From assembly GCA_014529385.2 (NCBI GenBank), contig CM043968.1:131682018-131746017 (forward strand): 64,000 bases of DNA. Direction: 5' to 3'. The notes under the pieces were generated by a model, which made no database searches, had not been told where the DNA came from, and was given only the letters and a program-made list of their open reading frames with translations. A program made the translations under genes and the position numbers. This document shows, piece by piece, positions 9,756 to 20,140 of this stretch; within the stretch, counting starts at the first letter, position 1, and every line of letters begins with the position of its first letter. This DNA comes from Adiantum capillus-veneris. Its lineage: Eukaryota; Streptophyta; Polypodiopsida; Polypodiales; Pteridaceae.

Positions 9756-10930
9756 TGTCACGTGACACATCCCAACCCTATGTGTCCGTGGACAAGCTAC
9801 ACCACAGCAGGGTTCAGTCAGTCCAGTCAAGTATAGATTAGCAATGATCTAGCACTTTTGTGAGTCTACTCGTAGACCGTGCATGCCCAATCACTGAGTG
9901 TAGATGCATATCCTCTGGTTGCACACCGCATAAGCATAAGCATTTCCATCAGATTCCATCAAAGTCAGTTTGGGGATTTTTCAAGTGACTTTATCCCATT
10001 TTTCCCTATTTTCAACATTTTTCACTTATTTATTAAGTGACTGTTGTTGGGTACTCAGTAGGGCAAATTGGGTAAGTTAATATATAAGCAAACCCAAGTT
10101 AGCACAATTTGGCAGATGAGCAAAGAGCACAACAGGTTTCCCCAACCAGCAGGTGCCCCCTCCCTCTCTCAACAAGAACCTCTCCAAGCCTCCCTTGGTG
10201 AGATCCACCTCCCTTCAGCCATTGGCGTTTTCTGGTATCGCCAGCAGAGCCATCACCTTGGCGTTTCCCCACCTCAGCCTATCGCCCTCAAGCCTCTCTG
10301 CTCAGCGTTTTGACATCAGCAATTTCAGCCAAGCTCAGCAAATTACTAACGCTAGTACTGCTGCCCATTTCAGCGTTTTTCAGCATTGATAAACCTGCAA
10401 ATATCAGCGTTTTCAGCATGCGACAGGAACCCTAAAACGCAGCTTGATGGTGTAAGCACATCAGCGTTTTTGTCTTCAGCATGACCCTCGACAACCCCAT
10501 CATATTCAGCCATAAAGACAGCAGTGAAACAGACATTTTCAGCCCTGAAACAGCCACGAAATTCAGCAGTTAGAAGATCTCAGATTTCAGCCCTAAAGTC
10601 GTCATCGTCGTCATCGGCATAGTCCAAGTTGCATCAGTCCATTGCATACGCATTGTACCACTTTGTGCAATCAAAAGTAGACCACTCTCGCCGACGAGAG
10701 TGGGGCCTTCGGAGGAGGGTTTTACAACCTCTCGGGTGTCGTATCTCTTCTCTCTCCTTCTCTCAGTCTCATACACTTGCACGCACAATATCCACTCACT
10801 TTGTTCATGATCATAGCACTCTCCATAAAGACGGAAGGCTCTCTCCTTCCCTAAGAACTAAAAGGAACCTTGAGCAAATATAGATCACTAATCTTGAGAA
10901 AATACAACATTCATTCCGCTGCACCTTACA
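9756..10930 (+). mobile_element. Solo LTR of family LTR-A, inside the MITE
   Basis: 1175 bp from TGTCACGTGACACATCC to CGCTGCACCTTACA, with perfect target duplications ACGTG at 9751-9755 and 10931-10935. A TATATAAGC box is at 10080. From 10200 to 10600 it holds roughly ten CAGCGTTTT / TTTCAGC motifs at irregular spacing, and a GAGAGTGGGGCCTTCGGAGG region near 10694. No gag or pol is present. The two full solo copies in the window are in opposite orientation. Confidence 0.94.
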
Positions 10931-11097
10931 ACGTGAGACCAAAACGTGCGTTTAGAGACTTTGAAGCTAAAACTATGGTAACTTCTTGTTAGTGAAACGG
11001 CTTGTGTTTCACTTGGTGAGCGAAACGTTTCAAGGCCCGAAACGTTTCACCTGTCCCGACCTATCGAAACGCGTTTCATGGTGACGCTGCATGGCAT

Positions 11098-13500
11098 GTC
11101 TAAGTCCATTCTTTTGGACAGAGATTCCCCAATTGACTAGTTTGTTTAGGAGGACAATCTGGGAGAACATTGGCACACGGTTGCACTTCTCGTCCTCGTT
11201 CCACCCATAGACAGACGGGCAATTTGAGATAGCCAATTCAATGGTTTTGGATTTGTTGAAGTCTTATATTTCGGATCAAAAGACTCAATGGGAAAAGTAT
11301 TTGCCCTGGGTGGAGTTTGCCTACAACAACACAGTTCATTCTTCAATAGGAAGGCGCCATTTGAGGTAGTCGAGGGTGCTAAGAAGGTCCCATCATTTTC
11401 TAAGCACCAAAGGCAATTTCTCAATCGAAGAAAAAGCAAGAAAAGCAAATTTTTGAGAAAGTCTACAAGGCATGGAAGGCCATCTAGCAGTTCAGAGGAG
11501 GAGAGCTTGTCCTTTTCTGACAATGACTAGATAAGAAAGAAGACCAAGGAGTTCAAGAAAGGGGGTCATGCCGTCAAGTTCGAGACGTTTTCAGGCTACC
11601 ACGACACCCATTGAGCCCTTGAAATTGTACAATAATTTGACGTGCCTTCTTTGGAGATTGGTCCACAGAACACTCCAAGGTGTGAAAAGCAGCATCTTAC
11701 TTGAAAGGAACTGCACACATGGCTATCTACTCTGTTGTTACGCAGAGAAGCACCTGCGATGTGGCTAAAATTTTCACGTCAACTTGGATATGAGATGAAT
11801 CGGAAAGAAATGTCATCATGGCTTGGCATCACTTGACAAAGACTAAGAAACATACATTGGATGATTACTGCCAGAGGTTTTGCGATACTTATTTCCAATG
11901 TCTTTGTTTCAGAAGATTACTTAGAGAGACCAGATTGAGCAGTTTTGTTGTGGTTTGCTAAAGAGATTCGCGACTATTGTCTAAACTAGAAGTCTGAATC
12001 TATTCGGAGACTTATGGAACATGCTAAGCAACCACTTGGAATGCATGCCGGCTCATTGACTTATCCTACGGACATGATAGCATCCACCTCAACAGGGCAA
12101 GAGTCTGCCAATGAAAAAGAAGGAATCACGGGAACCAAATGACAGCACATCTGAAGGTTCGGACGAACTAAAGGAGCCAGATGCATGTTCATCAAAGGAT
12201 TCCACCGAAAGGGGATCACATGATAGTGCGTCTCACGGTTCCAATAATTAAGACTGGCGTACCAACGGACAGAGGAAGCTACGGAAGCTACCCACAAGTC
12301 CCAAGGCACAAGGAAAGAAAGGAAAAAAAGGAATCAGTTGCTAGATCAAAGAATTCCCCAGACCAAGGATAAGATTTTTGAAGCAGATTCATATGATTTA
12401 GATTTGGATACTGCTTTTGCCAAGGTGCACGAGGCTCTTGAAAAGTTTCAAGCACGGCATAAGAAGACAACCAACAAGAATCGATGCGACTTGCAGCTGA
12501 AGGAAGATCATTTGGTGCTCTTTACAATTTGAGAAGGCACGCCTAAGGAAACAAAAGGAAAAGGAGCGGCTTTTTCCAAAGCTACGAATGCGGTACTATG
12601 GCCCTTTCTAGATTCAAGAGAAGATCAATGATGTACCCTTCAGACTAAAGTTGCCAGATACTCGGAAAATCACAATGCTTTTCATGTGAAAGTATTGAAA
12701 CCTTTCAAGAGTGAGGTGCAGGTCAACAAGGAGCCTGAGAAGCAACTTGAAATGGAAGAGAGCGAGGAGATTCTCGCTCACAGGGAAAGAAAAATAAAAG
12801 GTAAAGTCAACGAGAGTTCTTAGTCAAGAACTACCCAGCATTGGATGCGAATTGATGGCGGAGGAGGACCTAGCAGATACTTCTCAGATATTGGAACTTT
12901 ACCTTGAGATTTTCGGTCTAGCTTTGACTATTCCGAGAGTTGAATCTGGTACACATGGGACTACACAAGAGGGGAGTCACTCCGCTCCTTTGTCACAAGT
13001 TACCTTCATGGAATAAAGTCACTGACTTTCCTTTGGATTCAGGGATATTGATGCGTTGACAGTATTCTGCTGTATGACTTTATGAAAGAAGTACTTCGAC
13101 ATGCGTATTCCCAATATGAATCTGATTTATCTGTGCTCTCTCATGTAACAGTGTTTGAGTGTAGATTTGAAAGACAAAATGACTCCAGCATTTCGATCTT
13201 GAGATTCTATGGACATGATAGAAATAAAAATTAGTCAATCCGACGAGGTCTAGTGTGGATCTAGATGCGATTGCTAAACACGTTGCCCAAAGATCATGGT
13301 CCTAGATCTCGATGGATTTTATGTGATTTGATTCGAATGTGATGTGGATGTTCAATGACTGTCGTCTTTGTGCAAGTGCTGCATTTGTGTCGTCTAGTGC
13401 GTTGGTATTTAGAGTCAATGTCTATTGAACTAGTTTGTGGCTTGTGTCTAATTTTGCAGGCGTATTTGAGGGCGATTAAAATTCTTTCAAGATGGGGGTA
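11098..13500 (+). pseudogene. Ty3-0 integrase and 3' region, heavily decayed
   Basis: Right-hand continuation of Ty3-0. Integrase motifs are recognisable: GENIGTRLHFSSSFHP-like sequence near 11160-11205, QTDGQFEIAN near 11210-11235 (the catalytic Glu position reads F then E, shifted), KTQWEKYLPWVEFAYNNT near 11280-11330 and EVVEGAKKVPSF near 11360-11400. A gag-like block then intrudes (see 11405-12350). Integrase resumes at about 12360 (TKDKIFEAD.., LDTAFAKVHEALEKF), reaches the GPF/Y-like part near 12590 and a broken chromodomain at 12760-12930. The polypurine tract AAGATGGGGGTA is at 13489-13500. Confidence 0.82.
11405..12350 (+). pseudogene. gag-like segment misplaced inside Ty3-0 integrase
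   Basis: Between KVPSFSKHQR and TKDKIFEAD of integrase, which are adjacent in Ty3-1, there is about 950 bp that reads as gag. It has a Ser/Glu-rich linker (SSSSEEESLSFSDND, 11480-11530), KEFKKGGHAVKFETFSGYHD near 11545-11605, a TWLSTLLLRREAPAMW-like capsid part near 11710-11770, RQLGYEMNRKEMSSWLGIT after it and QIEQFCCGL near 11935. Stops and frameshifts are numerous. Its order (linker, capsid) is that of the gag of Ty3-1 at 1900-2640. Confidence 0.72.
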
Positions 13501-13974
13501 TGTCACAAAATGATGACATGGCATGTACACCCGGACGAGACCCATTTGAAAACGGACATAGAGGGCCCTTGGGGACACAAAGGAACAATTAAAAAAGAAG
13601 ATCGCGTGGACTAGTGACGTGGCAAGGAGGACGAATTTCCGCAAAACGTGTTGACATGGCTGGGCTTTACGGATGTTTCCGCAATTTCTGTTGGCTACTG
13701 ACGTGGTGCTATACGGGATTTTGGGTGCCACTTTTGAACAAGATGCTTTTGAGGCTTGAATCTTTTGAATTGATTGCTTTTGGGGCTCTCCTTTTGGCAT
13801 CCCTTTGTAATGTTTATAAGAGCCCTTGGGGCCTCACTCTGCACAGCATCTGGACGCAGAGTCTAAGAGCAGAGGTCCCTCGGGAGTTGTACCTTGCAAT
13901 GATTTATGATAAAGAAATACCAAAAGGGGTGCCCGACTTTGGGGCCAATGCCTCTGGCCATGGAACTACGCCGG

Positions 13975-14031
<57 letters not shown>

Positions 14032-14623
14032 AGTGTGGTAGATTGGTTATGCCATTTCCCTCTTGAATAACAGGTGAGTCAACTCTCCTCGTCGAATAGA
14101 TCTTTAAGGTCTCCTAGGATAGTTTCCTACGACGTTAAAATTCTCTTCTTCGCAAGTGTGTGTGTGTGTGCGCGCGCTAATAAGAAGAGGAAAATGGTAT
14201 AACCTTTCTATCACCCAAGTGTGGTGGTAGATTGGTTATGCCATTTCCCTCTTGAATAACAGGTGTTGAGTTCAACTCTCCTCGTCGGATAGATATTTAA
14301 GGTCTCTTGGGATAGTTTCCTACGACATTAAAATTCTCTTCTTCTCGGGTGTGTGTGTGCGCGCGCGCGCCCGCACGCTAATAAGAAGAGGAAAATGGCA
14401 TAACCTTTCTATCACCCAAGTGTGGTAGATTGGTTATGCCATTTCCCTCTTGAATAACAGGTCTTGAGTTCAACTCTCCTCATCAGTTAAGGTCTCTTGG
14501 GATAGTTTCCTACGATGTTAAAATTTTCTTCTTCTTCTCTCTCTCTATTAAAGTTCGGTGATTTTGAAGTTTCTGTTCGTGTGTTGCTATTCATTCTCGC
14601 TTGGAGTGTCCAAGCCTGTTACA
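13501..14623 (+). repeat. 3' LTR of Ty3-0
   Basis: 1123 bp, TGTCACAAAATGATGACATGG...GTCCAAGCCTGTTACA. It follows directly on the polypurine tract. It shares with the Ty3-1 LTR its start, its TTTTGGCATCCCTTTGTAATG promoter block with TTTATAAGAG (about 13811-13820), CTGGACGCAGAGTCTAAGAG and its end. It is enlarged by a (CT)n run at 13977-14028 and by a three-copy tandem repeat. The 5' LTR lies left of the window. Confidence 0.87.
14031..14530 (+). repeat. Three-copy ~185-200-bp tandem repeat in the Ty3-0 LTR
   Basis: Units start at about 14031, 14215 and 14415, each beginning AAGTGTGGTAGATTGG or a slight variant. They run through TTGAATAACAGGT, CAACTCTCCT and GGATAGTTTCCTACGA. The first two units carry a (GT)n/(GC)n run before AATAAGAAGAGG. 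The third unit is cut short. Confidence 0.88.
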
Positions 14624-15402
14624 GAGGACATCCAGACGACCCATGTGGACACACAAGGATGATTTCTCATGTAAATTTGGACATATCACTTGAAGACATC
14701 TAGTTTTCTACATCTATTTAGGTGCCATTGGCACCCCAAACTGGAATATGCTGACACAGATGTATTCAATGTCTCCCTAAGGTCAAGTTCGATGCTCTGA
14801 TAGGCATTGCCTTTCTTTCTCTACATAGGGTTTGAGCTAGATATGAAAATGCTCTCTTTCAGTATTAAATAAAGGTGTCATCGCTTGCTCTCAGCCACGG
14901 TAAATAAAAGAAGTTCATTAGAGGATGGTCTGATGGATGAGTGCAGAGAGATTGTGAGCTTTCCCGGCAGTCCTTAAATGACACAAAACTGGCCATTAAC
15001 TATTCAGAAATGTATGCGGTCAGGAATTTCCTAATTGTCAAATTTCAAGTATCTTACTTTAATTTCTTATTTAGCAAGTAGATTTGGTTTTCTGGGGTGT
15101 TCTTAGTATCACTAGGCCATAACGGTGCCAAAGGGATGAACCTTGAAACAAAAGAAAAACTGCTCTTCTAGGTCAAGGTATGTCAAGGCTGTGTAAGAAG
15201 CTTGAACATAAACAGAAAAACCTGCTAGATGTGTTAAGACTGTGAGAAAACTTTGAGTACAAACAGCAAACCCTGTTCTTCTATGTCAAAATATGAAAAA
15301 TCAGTAAAGATCTCGAGCATTGTCCTCTATGTCATAACCCAAATTGATTTTAAATACGATCAATTAATACCAAATGAAATGACACAATTGAGTAGCACCC
15401 AC
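14624..15402 (-). other. Partial intron 1 of the purple acid phosphatase gene
   Basis: Downstream (minus-strand) of the GT donor at 15401-15402 I see no second exon; no VHITQGD-like coding is visible in any minus frame. The stretch runs into the LTR of Ty3-0 at 14623, so the rest of the gene, if present, lies beyond at least 14.6 kb of nested transposons and left of the window. Confidence 0.55.
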
Positions 15403-15585
15403 CTGTTGCGGAGCATTAAAGCCCTTGGGACCTCGGAAAGCCTCACTATCGATGGGCATGTCCTGCGAAGCTGCGAGCTTCCTGACATAAGAGCTTGTCA
15501 CACCTGCATGACTCAGTGCCCCTCCCCAAGCAAACATGAGAACGATGATACATGCCGCAAGAGAGAGGCGCCTCGTTGACTCCAT
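15403..15585 (-). CDS. Purple acid phosphatase, exon 1 (partial gene)
   Basis: Exon 1 codes for 61 residues in phase 0. Purple acid phosphatases are secreted or vacuolar metallo-phosphoesterases that release phosphate from organic esters. Residues 1-26 look like a signal peptide: MESTRR, a hydrophobic core LAACIIVLMFAW, then GGALSHA. The mature start SSYVRK.., MPIDSEAFRGPKGFNAPQQ is a close match to the N-terminal signature of plant enzymes of this family (..SSFVR.., D.PLD..F..P.G.NAPQQV). The exon ends CAACAG with donor GTGGGT immediately after APQQ, just before the VHITQGD start of the fibronectin-like domain expected in exon 2. The metal-binding catalytic domain is not in the window. The ATG at 15585 is the only one giving a signal peptide. 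Confidence 0.8.
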
Positions 15586-16300
15586 TGTAGTAGCCCAAAA
15601 TCAATCGAAGCAGAATGAAGCTCTCTCTCTCTCTCTCTCTCTCTGTGTGTCTGTATATTCTATGTCGCTTGCATTAGAAAGCAAGTCCTCGCCCGATAAC
15701 CATGCCACCAAAATATTTTGAGACTTCACGTTATTGAGACAAATTATTACTTCGTTAGCGAAGTGGCAGATTTTCGCTTCTTGGCCCCCTCAGCAGCCCA
15801 CGTGGCTTCACCTCATCACACTGTAAAGCTCTAAAAAAGTCCGCGCTGTGAAGTCGGGTAGCGCACGCCCGACCGCTCTCCTCATACACCAAAAAAGTGC
15901 ACAAGAAGAACGACCGGTACTATGCACCCAGAATCCTAAGGCAGACGCTTTTGTCACTAGTTTACTCTGGACTACGAGAGGCCAGAATTATCTACACTCT
16001 TAGGGCCATGACTATTCCCTTGAGAGACCCATTTCGCCAACTTGATTTAGGCGTGACAGCCAGGTACTGCGGGACTTGCTTCGGCCTTCCCTTTGGAGTT
16101 GCCTCCTCCAGGTAACTTATCGCTCACCTCACTAAACTGCCTTTGTAACCCGACGATTTTCCCCTAGGAAATGCCATACCCGCTTGGAAGGGCGTCGGCT
16201 CACAAATGGCTTTATGGTTATGGCTTTATCACCCTATGTTCACGCTTCCCCGCCCGTCCAACTTGAAACGGGACCTTTAAGAGCCCATTGCGCTAACGAG
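15586..16300 (-). promoter_or_regulatory. 5' flank and probable promoter of the phosphatase gene
   Basis: The flank has a GA-repeat (15621-15645 on plus as CT) close to the ATG, typical of plant 5' UTRs, and a CACGTGGC G-box-like site at 15798-15805. No convincing TATA box is seen. A 72-residue plus-strand frame at 15897-16115 shows no known features and I do not call it a gene. Confidence 0.4.
15653..15660. promoter_or_regulatory. P1BS-like phosphate-response site
   Basis: GTATATTC fits GNATATNC, the palindromic site bound by PHR1-type factors that induce phosphate-starvation genes, a class that includes many purple acid phosphatases. It lies 68 bp upstream of the phosphatase ATG, possibly within the 5' UTR. 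One match to a 6-base-specified motif in this interval can occur by chance. Confidence 0.35.
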
Positions 16301-16359
16301 TTTAGTAGTTACTAGTATGTGACCCGCGCAATACTGCGACCAAGAAAAGCATGTCAGTT

Positions 16360-16416
<57 letters not shown>

Positions 16417-16628
16417 TCACACACACACACACACACATGTGAGGAGAATGGAACTCTAGTCCTTGGAATCACTCTAAAAAGATTACAATCCATAGGTTTG
16501 CCTTCTCTCTTTCTATCTCTCTCATATTAGACCTTGAGATCAAGACTCATCAAGCAGATCTTTGCTATCTCTTTCTCTACCTTCTTTTCTCCCTTCCTCT
16601 ATTTTTTTGAGTTGAAGACCTGCTAGGT

Positions 16629-16697
<69 letters not shown>

Positions 16698-16967
16698 TGA
16701 GCACATGGAGTGCTTTTCCTGACTGGTTGCGACTGACTCATCCTTCACACGACTTCTAATAAATTCAAACTACACATATCTCCCTACCCATAGACCAATG
16801 ACAACATACCAGATTTCTACCAGCTTCGTATTGTTGCACCATGCTATCAAGACCATGACTTGCCCAAAGATGGGCTTCTCACGACCCTGAGCTCTTTGAA
16901 GCAAGACATGTTTTGGTTTGTGCCACGCTCCACGGTCACTTTTGAAGGGCTACCAAGTTGCCAAGGA

Positions 16968-17032
<65 letters not shown>

Positions 17033-17157
17033 CACACACACACAGACACACACATACCAAGTCTTGAGTTCAAGACTTTCTTGCTAGATTTTCAATGTCC
17101 ATTTGGATTCTTCCTATGCTGTTAAAAATTATGTTCTCTCACTCTCTCACTCTCTCT

Positions 17158-17189
<32 letters not shown>

Positions 17190-17509
17190 ACACACACACG
17201 TGTACGCACACACATACCTTGGGATAGATGTAAAACATCTATATGTTCTTCAAATATGTGCATCTCAAGTAGTCAGAGGCAATGTCTCCCAGAACATAAA
17301 ACAACACTGCTAGCCACAGAAAAATCCCAAATGCATCTAATGCTAGGATGCGCTGCATCGTTGCATTCCCATTAAGGTCTTTTCGTATTGAGCATTATAG
17401 GAAAAGAACCCATTTTGACTTTTCACTTCAATTGCATCCTTGATGATGTGAGTATGGAAGAGTGCATGGAGAAGAATGTGTCCCTACATTTGGACAGGCG
17501 AATGGGCTC

Positions 17510-17597
<88 letters not shown>

Positions 17598-18090
17598 TAA
17601 GGGGGGTTATACTAAATCGAATTGAGGCAGAATGCTTCTCTCAAAAACTTAAAAAACTTATATATGAGAAATTTTAGGGACAACTTTATTATATTTGATG
17701 GCTTTTACACTCAATTTCTCTATACTTTGTAGGTTTCCTCACCTTCAAATCTAGAATTTCAAGGTAATCCAACTAATCCAAGGTAGGAGGCAGGCAAGAG
17801 TTACCTAGGGCCTGCCTGCCTGCTACCTTGGGTTAGTGAGATCAAACTTTTCCAATTACGTCAATTCCCAATTTTGTCGATTCTCGATTCTATAGATGTT
17901 GCTTTGTGGATTGCTAATTGTAAGACGAATGCTTATTCTCCCTTCCCTCTCTCTCTAGTGTCGGTGTGAGAACCCTCTTTACCTCCCCCCCCCCCCCCCC
18001 CCCCCCTCTCTCTCTCTCACACATACACACACAGACACACTCACTCGCATAGGTTGTAGCGAATGGTGCTCTCTCTTACTCACTCACACA
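16301..18090. repeat. Field of compound (TC)n/(AC)n microsatellites
   Basis: Five long (TC)n runs lie near 16363-16412, 16630-16693, 16972-17030, 17141-17172 and 17515-17564, mostly followed by (CA)n. A C22 tract at about 17985-18006 leads into TC and CA runs. Between them I see no coding sequence; Ser/Leu and Arg/Glu open frames here are translations of the repeats. Confidence 0.9.
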
Positions 18091-19498
18091 TGTGCTCTCT
18101 GTCATTAAATATCTAATATCTAACCAACCCAAATGATTTTCTCATATTAAACTGATCATTTAATATAGGATAATAAACAGGAACAAGGGTTAGAATATAG
18201 ACATGTGCTTACGGATCTATCTCAACACGGGGCCAATGGTAAAGGGGCCCAAATGAGAGATGGTTTGTCAAAGAGCAAGGTTAACTAATGAAGCTTAAAA
18301 GACCTTAGGGTTAGCTTCATTAAAGACCTCCAATGGTTAGTGTTAAAAGTCCTTAAGCAAACTAGGGCTGAGCTTGAGTTGGGAACCCAACTTAAACTTA
18401 AGCAAGCTAGGGTTGTGCTTGAGGTGGGAACCCGACCTAAACTTAAGCAAGCTAGGATTGTGCTTGAGGTGGGAACTCCACCTAAGGTGCTTGTCATGCT
18501 TGAGGACTAAGGTACTTGAGGTACTTGTCACATTTGATGAGGAAGTTGCTTGAGAAGCTTGCTATGCATGGGGGGTAAGATGCTTGAGTCAAAAAGAGAA
18601 CCTACACACTTAATGAGGAAGTTGCTTGAAAAACTTCCTATGTATAAAAATCTCAAAGTTAGGAAAATTCTATAAGAGCACATGGGACACATGTCAGACT
18701 CTCACTAAGCTTAACCACATGGTGTGCTTGAATGCTATTGGTTGGGCTAAAGAGGGGTCCAATGAGCTTCTACTTCCATCTAACAAATATCTAGATATTT
18801 TCAAGCTCTCTCTCTCTAAGGGGTAAGGAGGACACTTGTCAAAAGACTACCCATGTACTTGACTGCATGTTGCATGTGATTGGCTAGGGGGAGAGGGGTC
18901 CAATGAGCTTACAACATGTAGAAAGGTCACCACTCGCCCAAAGCAAGGAGGGGGGGTGCTAGGGGGATATACTCCACACACACACACACACTCATTTGCA
19001 AGGCGATTCTCACTTGGTGAAAGTTGAGGAACACCACCTCCTTCTCCAAGCTTGTGAGAGTGAAAGCCTACACCAAAACTCTTGGCTATGGAATGCAAAT
19101 CCAACCAAGAGTGAGGCTTCAATGCTTAAGCTTGCCATCTTCTCCATCTTCATTACTATGCTATTATGTATGCAAGCAAGAAGAGTAATGATAAGTGAGC
19201 AACTATTTATTTCTCCTATGGAATGTTTCTTCTTCCTCTTCCCTATCCTCATTCCCCGCTAGCTCTCTCCACCTTCGAAGGTGTTTGAGGCCTTGGGATA
19301 GTTAATGCTTTCTTCAAGTTTATGTTATTCTGGTGATGCATGAAGCTTTCCATCTTCATTGCATCACCTAGGTTACAAGGAACACAAAGATTGTATTGTA
19401 CCAAGTCTCTCTTGATGGGAGAAACTATAATACAAATGCTTATTGGAGGGGGGATTGGCTCCATATGAATCTGGTCCTCAACTATTGTCATGTTCTCT

Positions 19499-19571
<73 letters not shown>

Positions 19572-19726
19572 AAAGTATTGTTCATTCCAAGTTAACGAAG
19601 TACCATGTTTATGTTGCTACCATCAATTAAGTTCAACCGCTATGGTCACAAAGAATCTCTCAGAAAGTGCTTCACCTAATTTCCTAATTCCGCTACTCTC
19701 AAAGTTGATAGGCAATTTCCATTACA
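18091..19726 (+). repeat. 5' LTR of Ty3-2
   Basis: 1636 bp. It starts TGTGCTCTCTGTCATTAAAT and ends GCAATTTCCATTACA. It contains a three-unit ~45-bp minisatellite (18365-18485), a (CT)33-like run near 19502-19568 and a conserved block CACTTGGTGAAAGTTGAGG at 19012. All short frames inside it are non-genic. Confidence 0.9.
18365..18485 (+). repeat. ~45-bp minisatellite in the Ty3-2 LTR
   Basis: Three units of TTAAGCAAGCTAGGG, (T/C)TGTGCTTGAGGTGGGAACCC, GACCTAAAC type. The 3' LTR has about five units at 25345-25560, one of them shortened. Confidence 0.9.
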
Positions 19727-19727
19727 T

Positions 19728-19739
19728 TGGTATCGGAGC
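19728..19739 (+). other. Primer-binding site of Ty3-2
   Basis: TGGTATCGGAGC starts one base after the LTR. It matches the initiator-Met tRNA site TGGTATCAGAGC with one change (A to G). Confidence 0.88.
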
Positions 19740-20140
19740 ATTTGGTTTCTCTTTTCTTGCTTAATAAGAGAGGTCCTTAAGTAGCCTATTAATGGTTGTT
19801 TTTGTTAATTATATTCGGGCTAGTGGGTCTGGGATCTATTGTCGATTTTGTTAAGCCCACTATGTGGGATATGGTGCACACCTCGGGAGCTTTGGTCTTA
19901 ATAATGGAGTTTTTTTAGACTTGCCTACGACTTTACCATTATTGAGTCATAAGAAGTCCGAAAGGAGCTATCCCTCGACAACTTCGCTATGTTAGACTCA
20001 CTCCACTACTCTCTATGATTAACCAATTCGAGCCGTGGGTGTAGATACTTAAGTGTCTATCTTCAAAGGCTAAGAGGAGTGGCAACTAAGGTTTTGAATT
20101 GCCAAAGCATACACTAAGTAAACACATAAGTTTAATTAGC

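Larger units (their letters stand above)
8598..9941 (+). repeat. 672-bp tandem duplication (two units)
   Basis: Unit 1 is 8598-9269 and unit 2 is 9270-9941; every landmark recurs at an offset of 672. The unit holds the end of the Ty3-1 3' LTR, a Ty3-0 integrase scrap, the left end of the MITE and the first 186 bp of LTR-A. Units differ at only about five positions that I noticed (for example AGCCCG/AGCTCG, AACACGG/AACGCGG), so the event is recent. Breakpoint microhomology is CA. Identical 63- and 68-residue frames in the two units are by-products. Confidence 0.93.
8983..11089. mobile_element. hAT-like MITE (with nested insertions)
   Basis: The outer ends TAGCATAACC (8983) and, read inward from the right, CAGCGTCACC (11089) form imperfect 10-bp terminal inverted repeats. 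Perfect 8-bp duplications CATGGCAT lie at 8975-8982 and 11090-11097. The uninterrupted homologue, Ty3-1 at about 6687, has a single CATGGCAT, which confirms the empty site. Eight-base duplications and C/TAG-type ends fit the hAT superfamily. After removing the LTR-A and the tandem duplication only about 255 bp remain, full of GAAACG/CGTTTC motifs and without coding, so it is non-autonomous. The unit-2 left end is at 9655. Confidence 0.75.

Noticed and set aside
8983-11089. Autonomous hAT element
   Set aside because: Only about 255 bp of its own sequence remain and there is no transposase frame.
15897-16115. 72-residue frame as a gene
   Set aside because: No recognisable domain, no signal peptide or intron evidence, and short frames of this size are common in the window.
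16847-17087. Ser/Leu and Arg/Glu open frames as proteins
   Set aside because: They are translations of (TC)n/(GA)n microsatellites.
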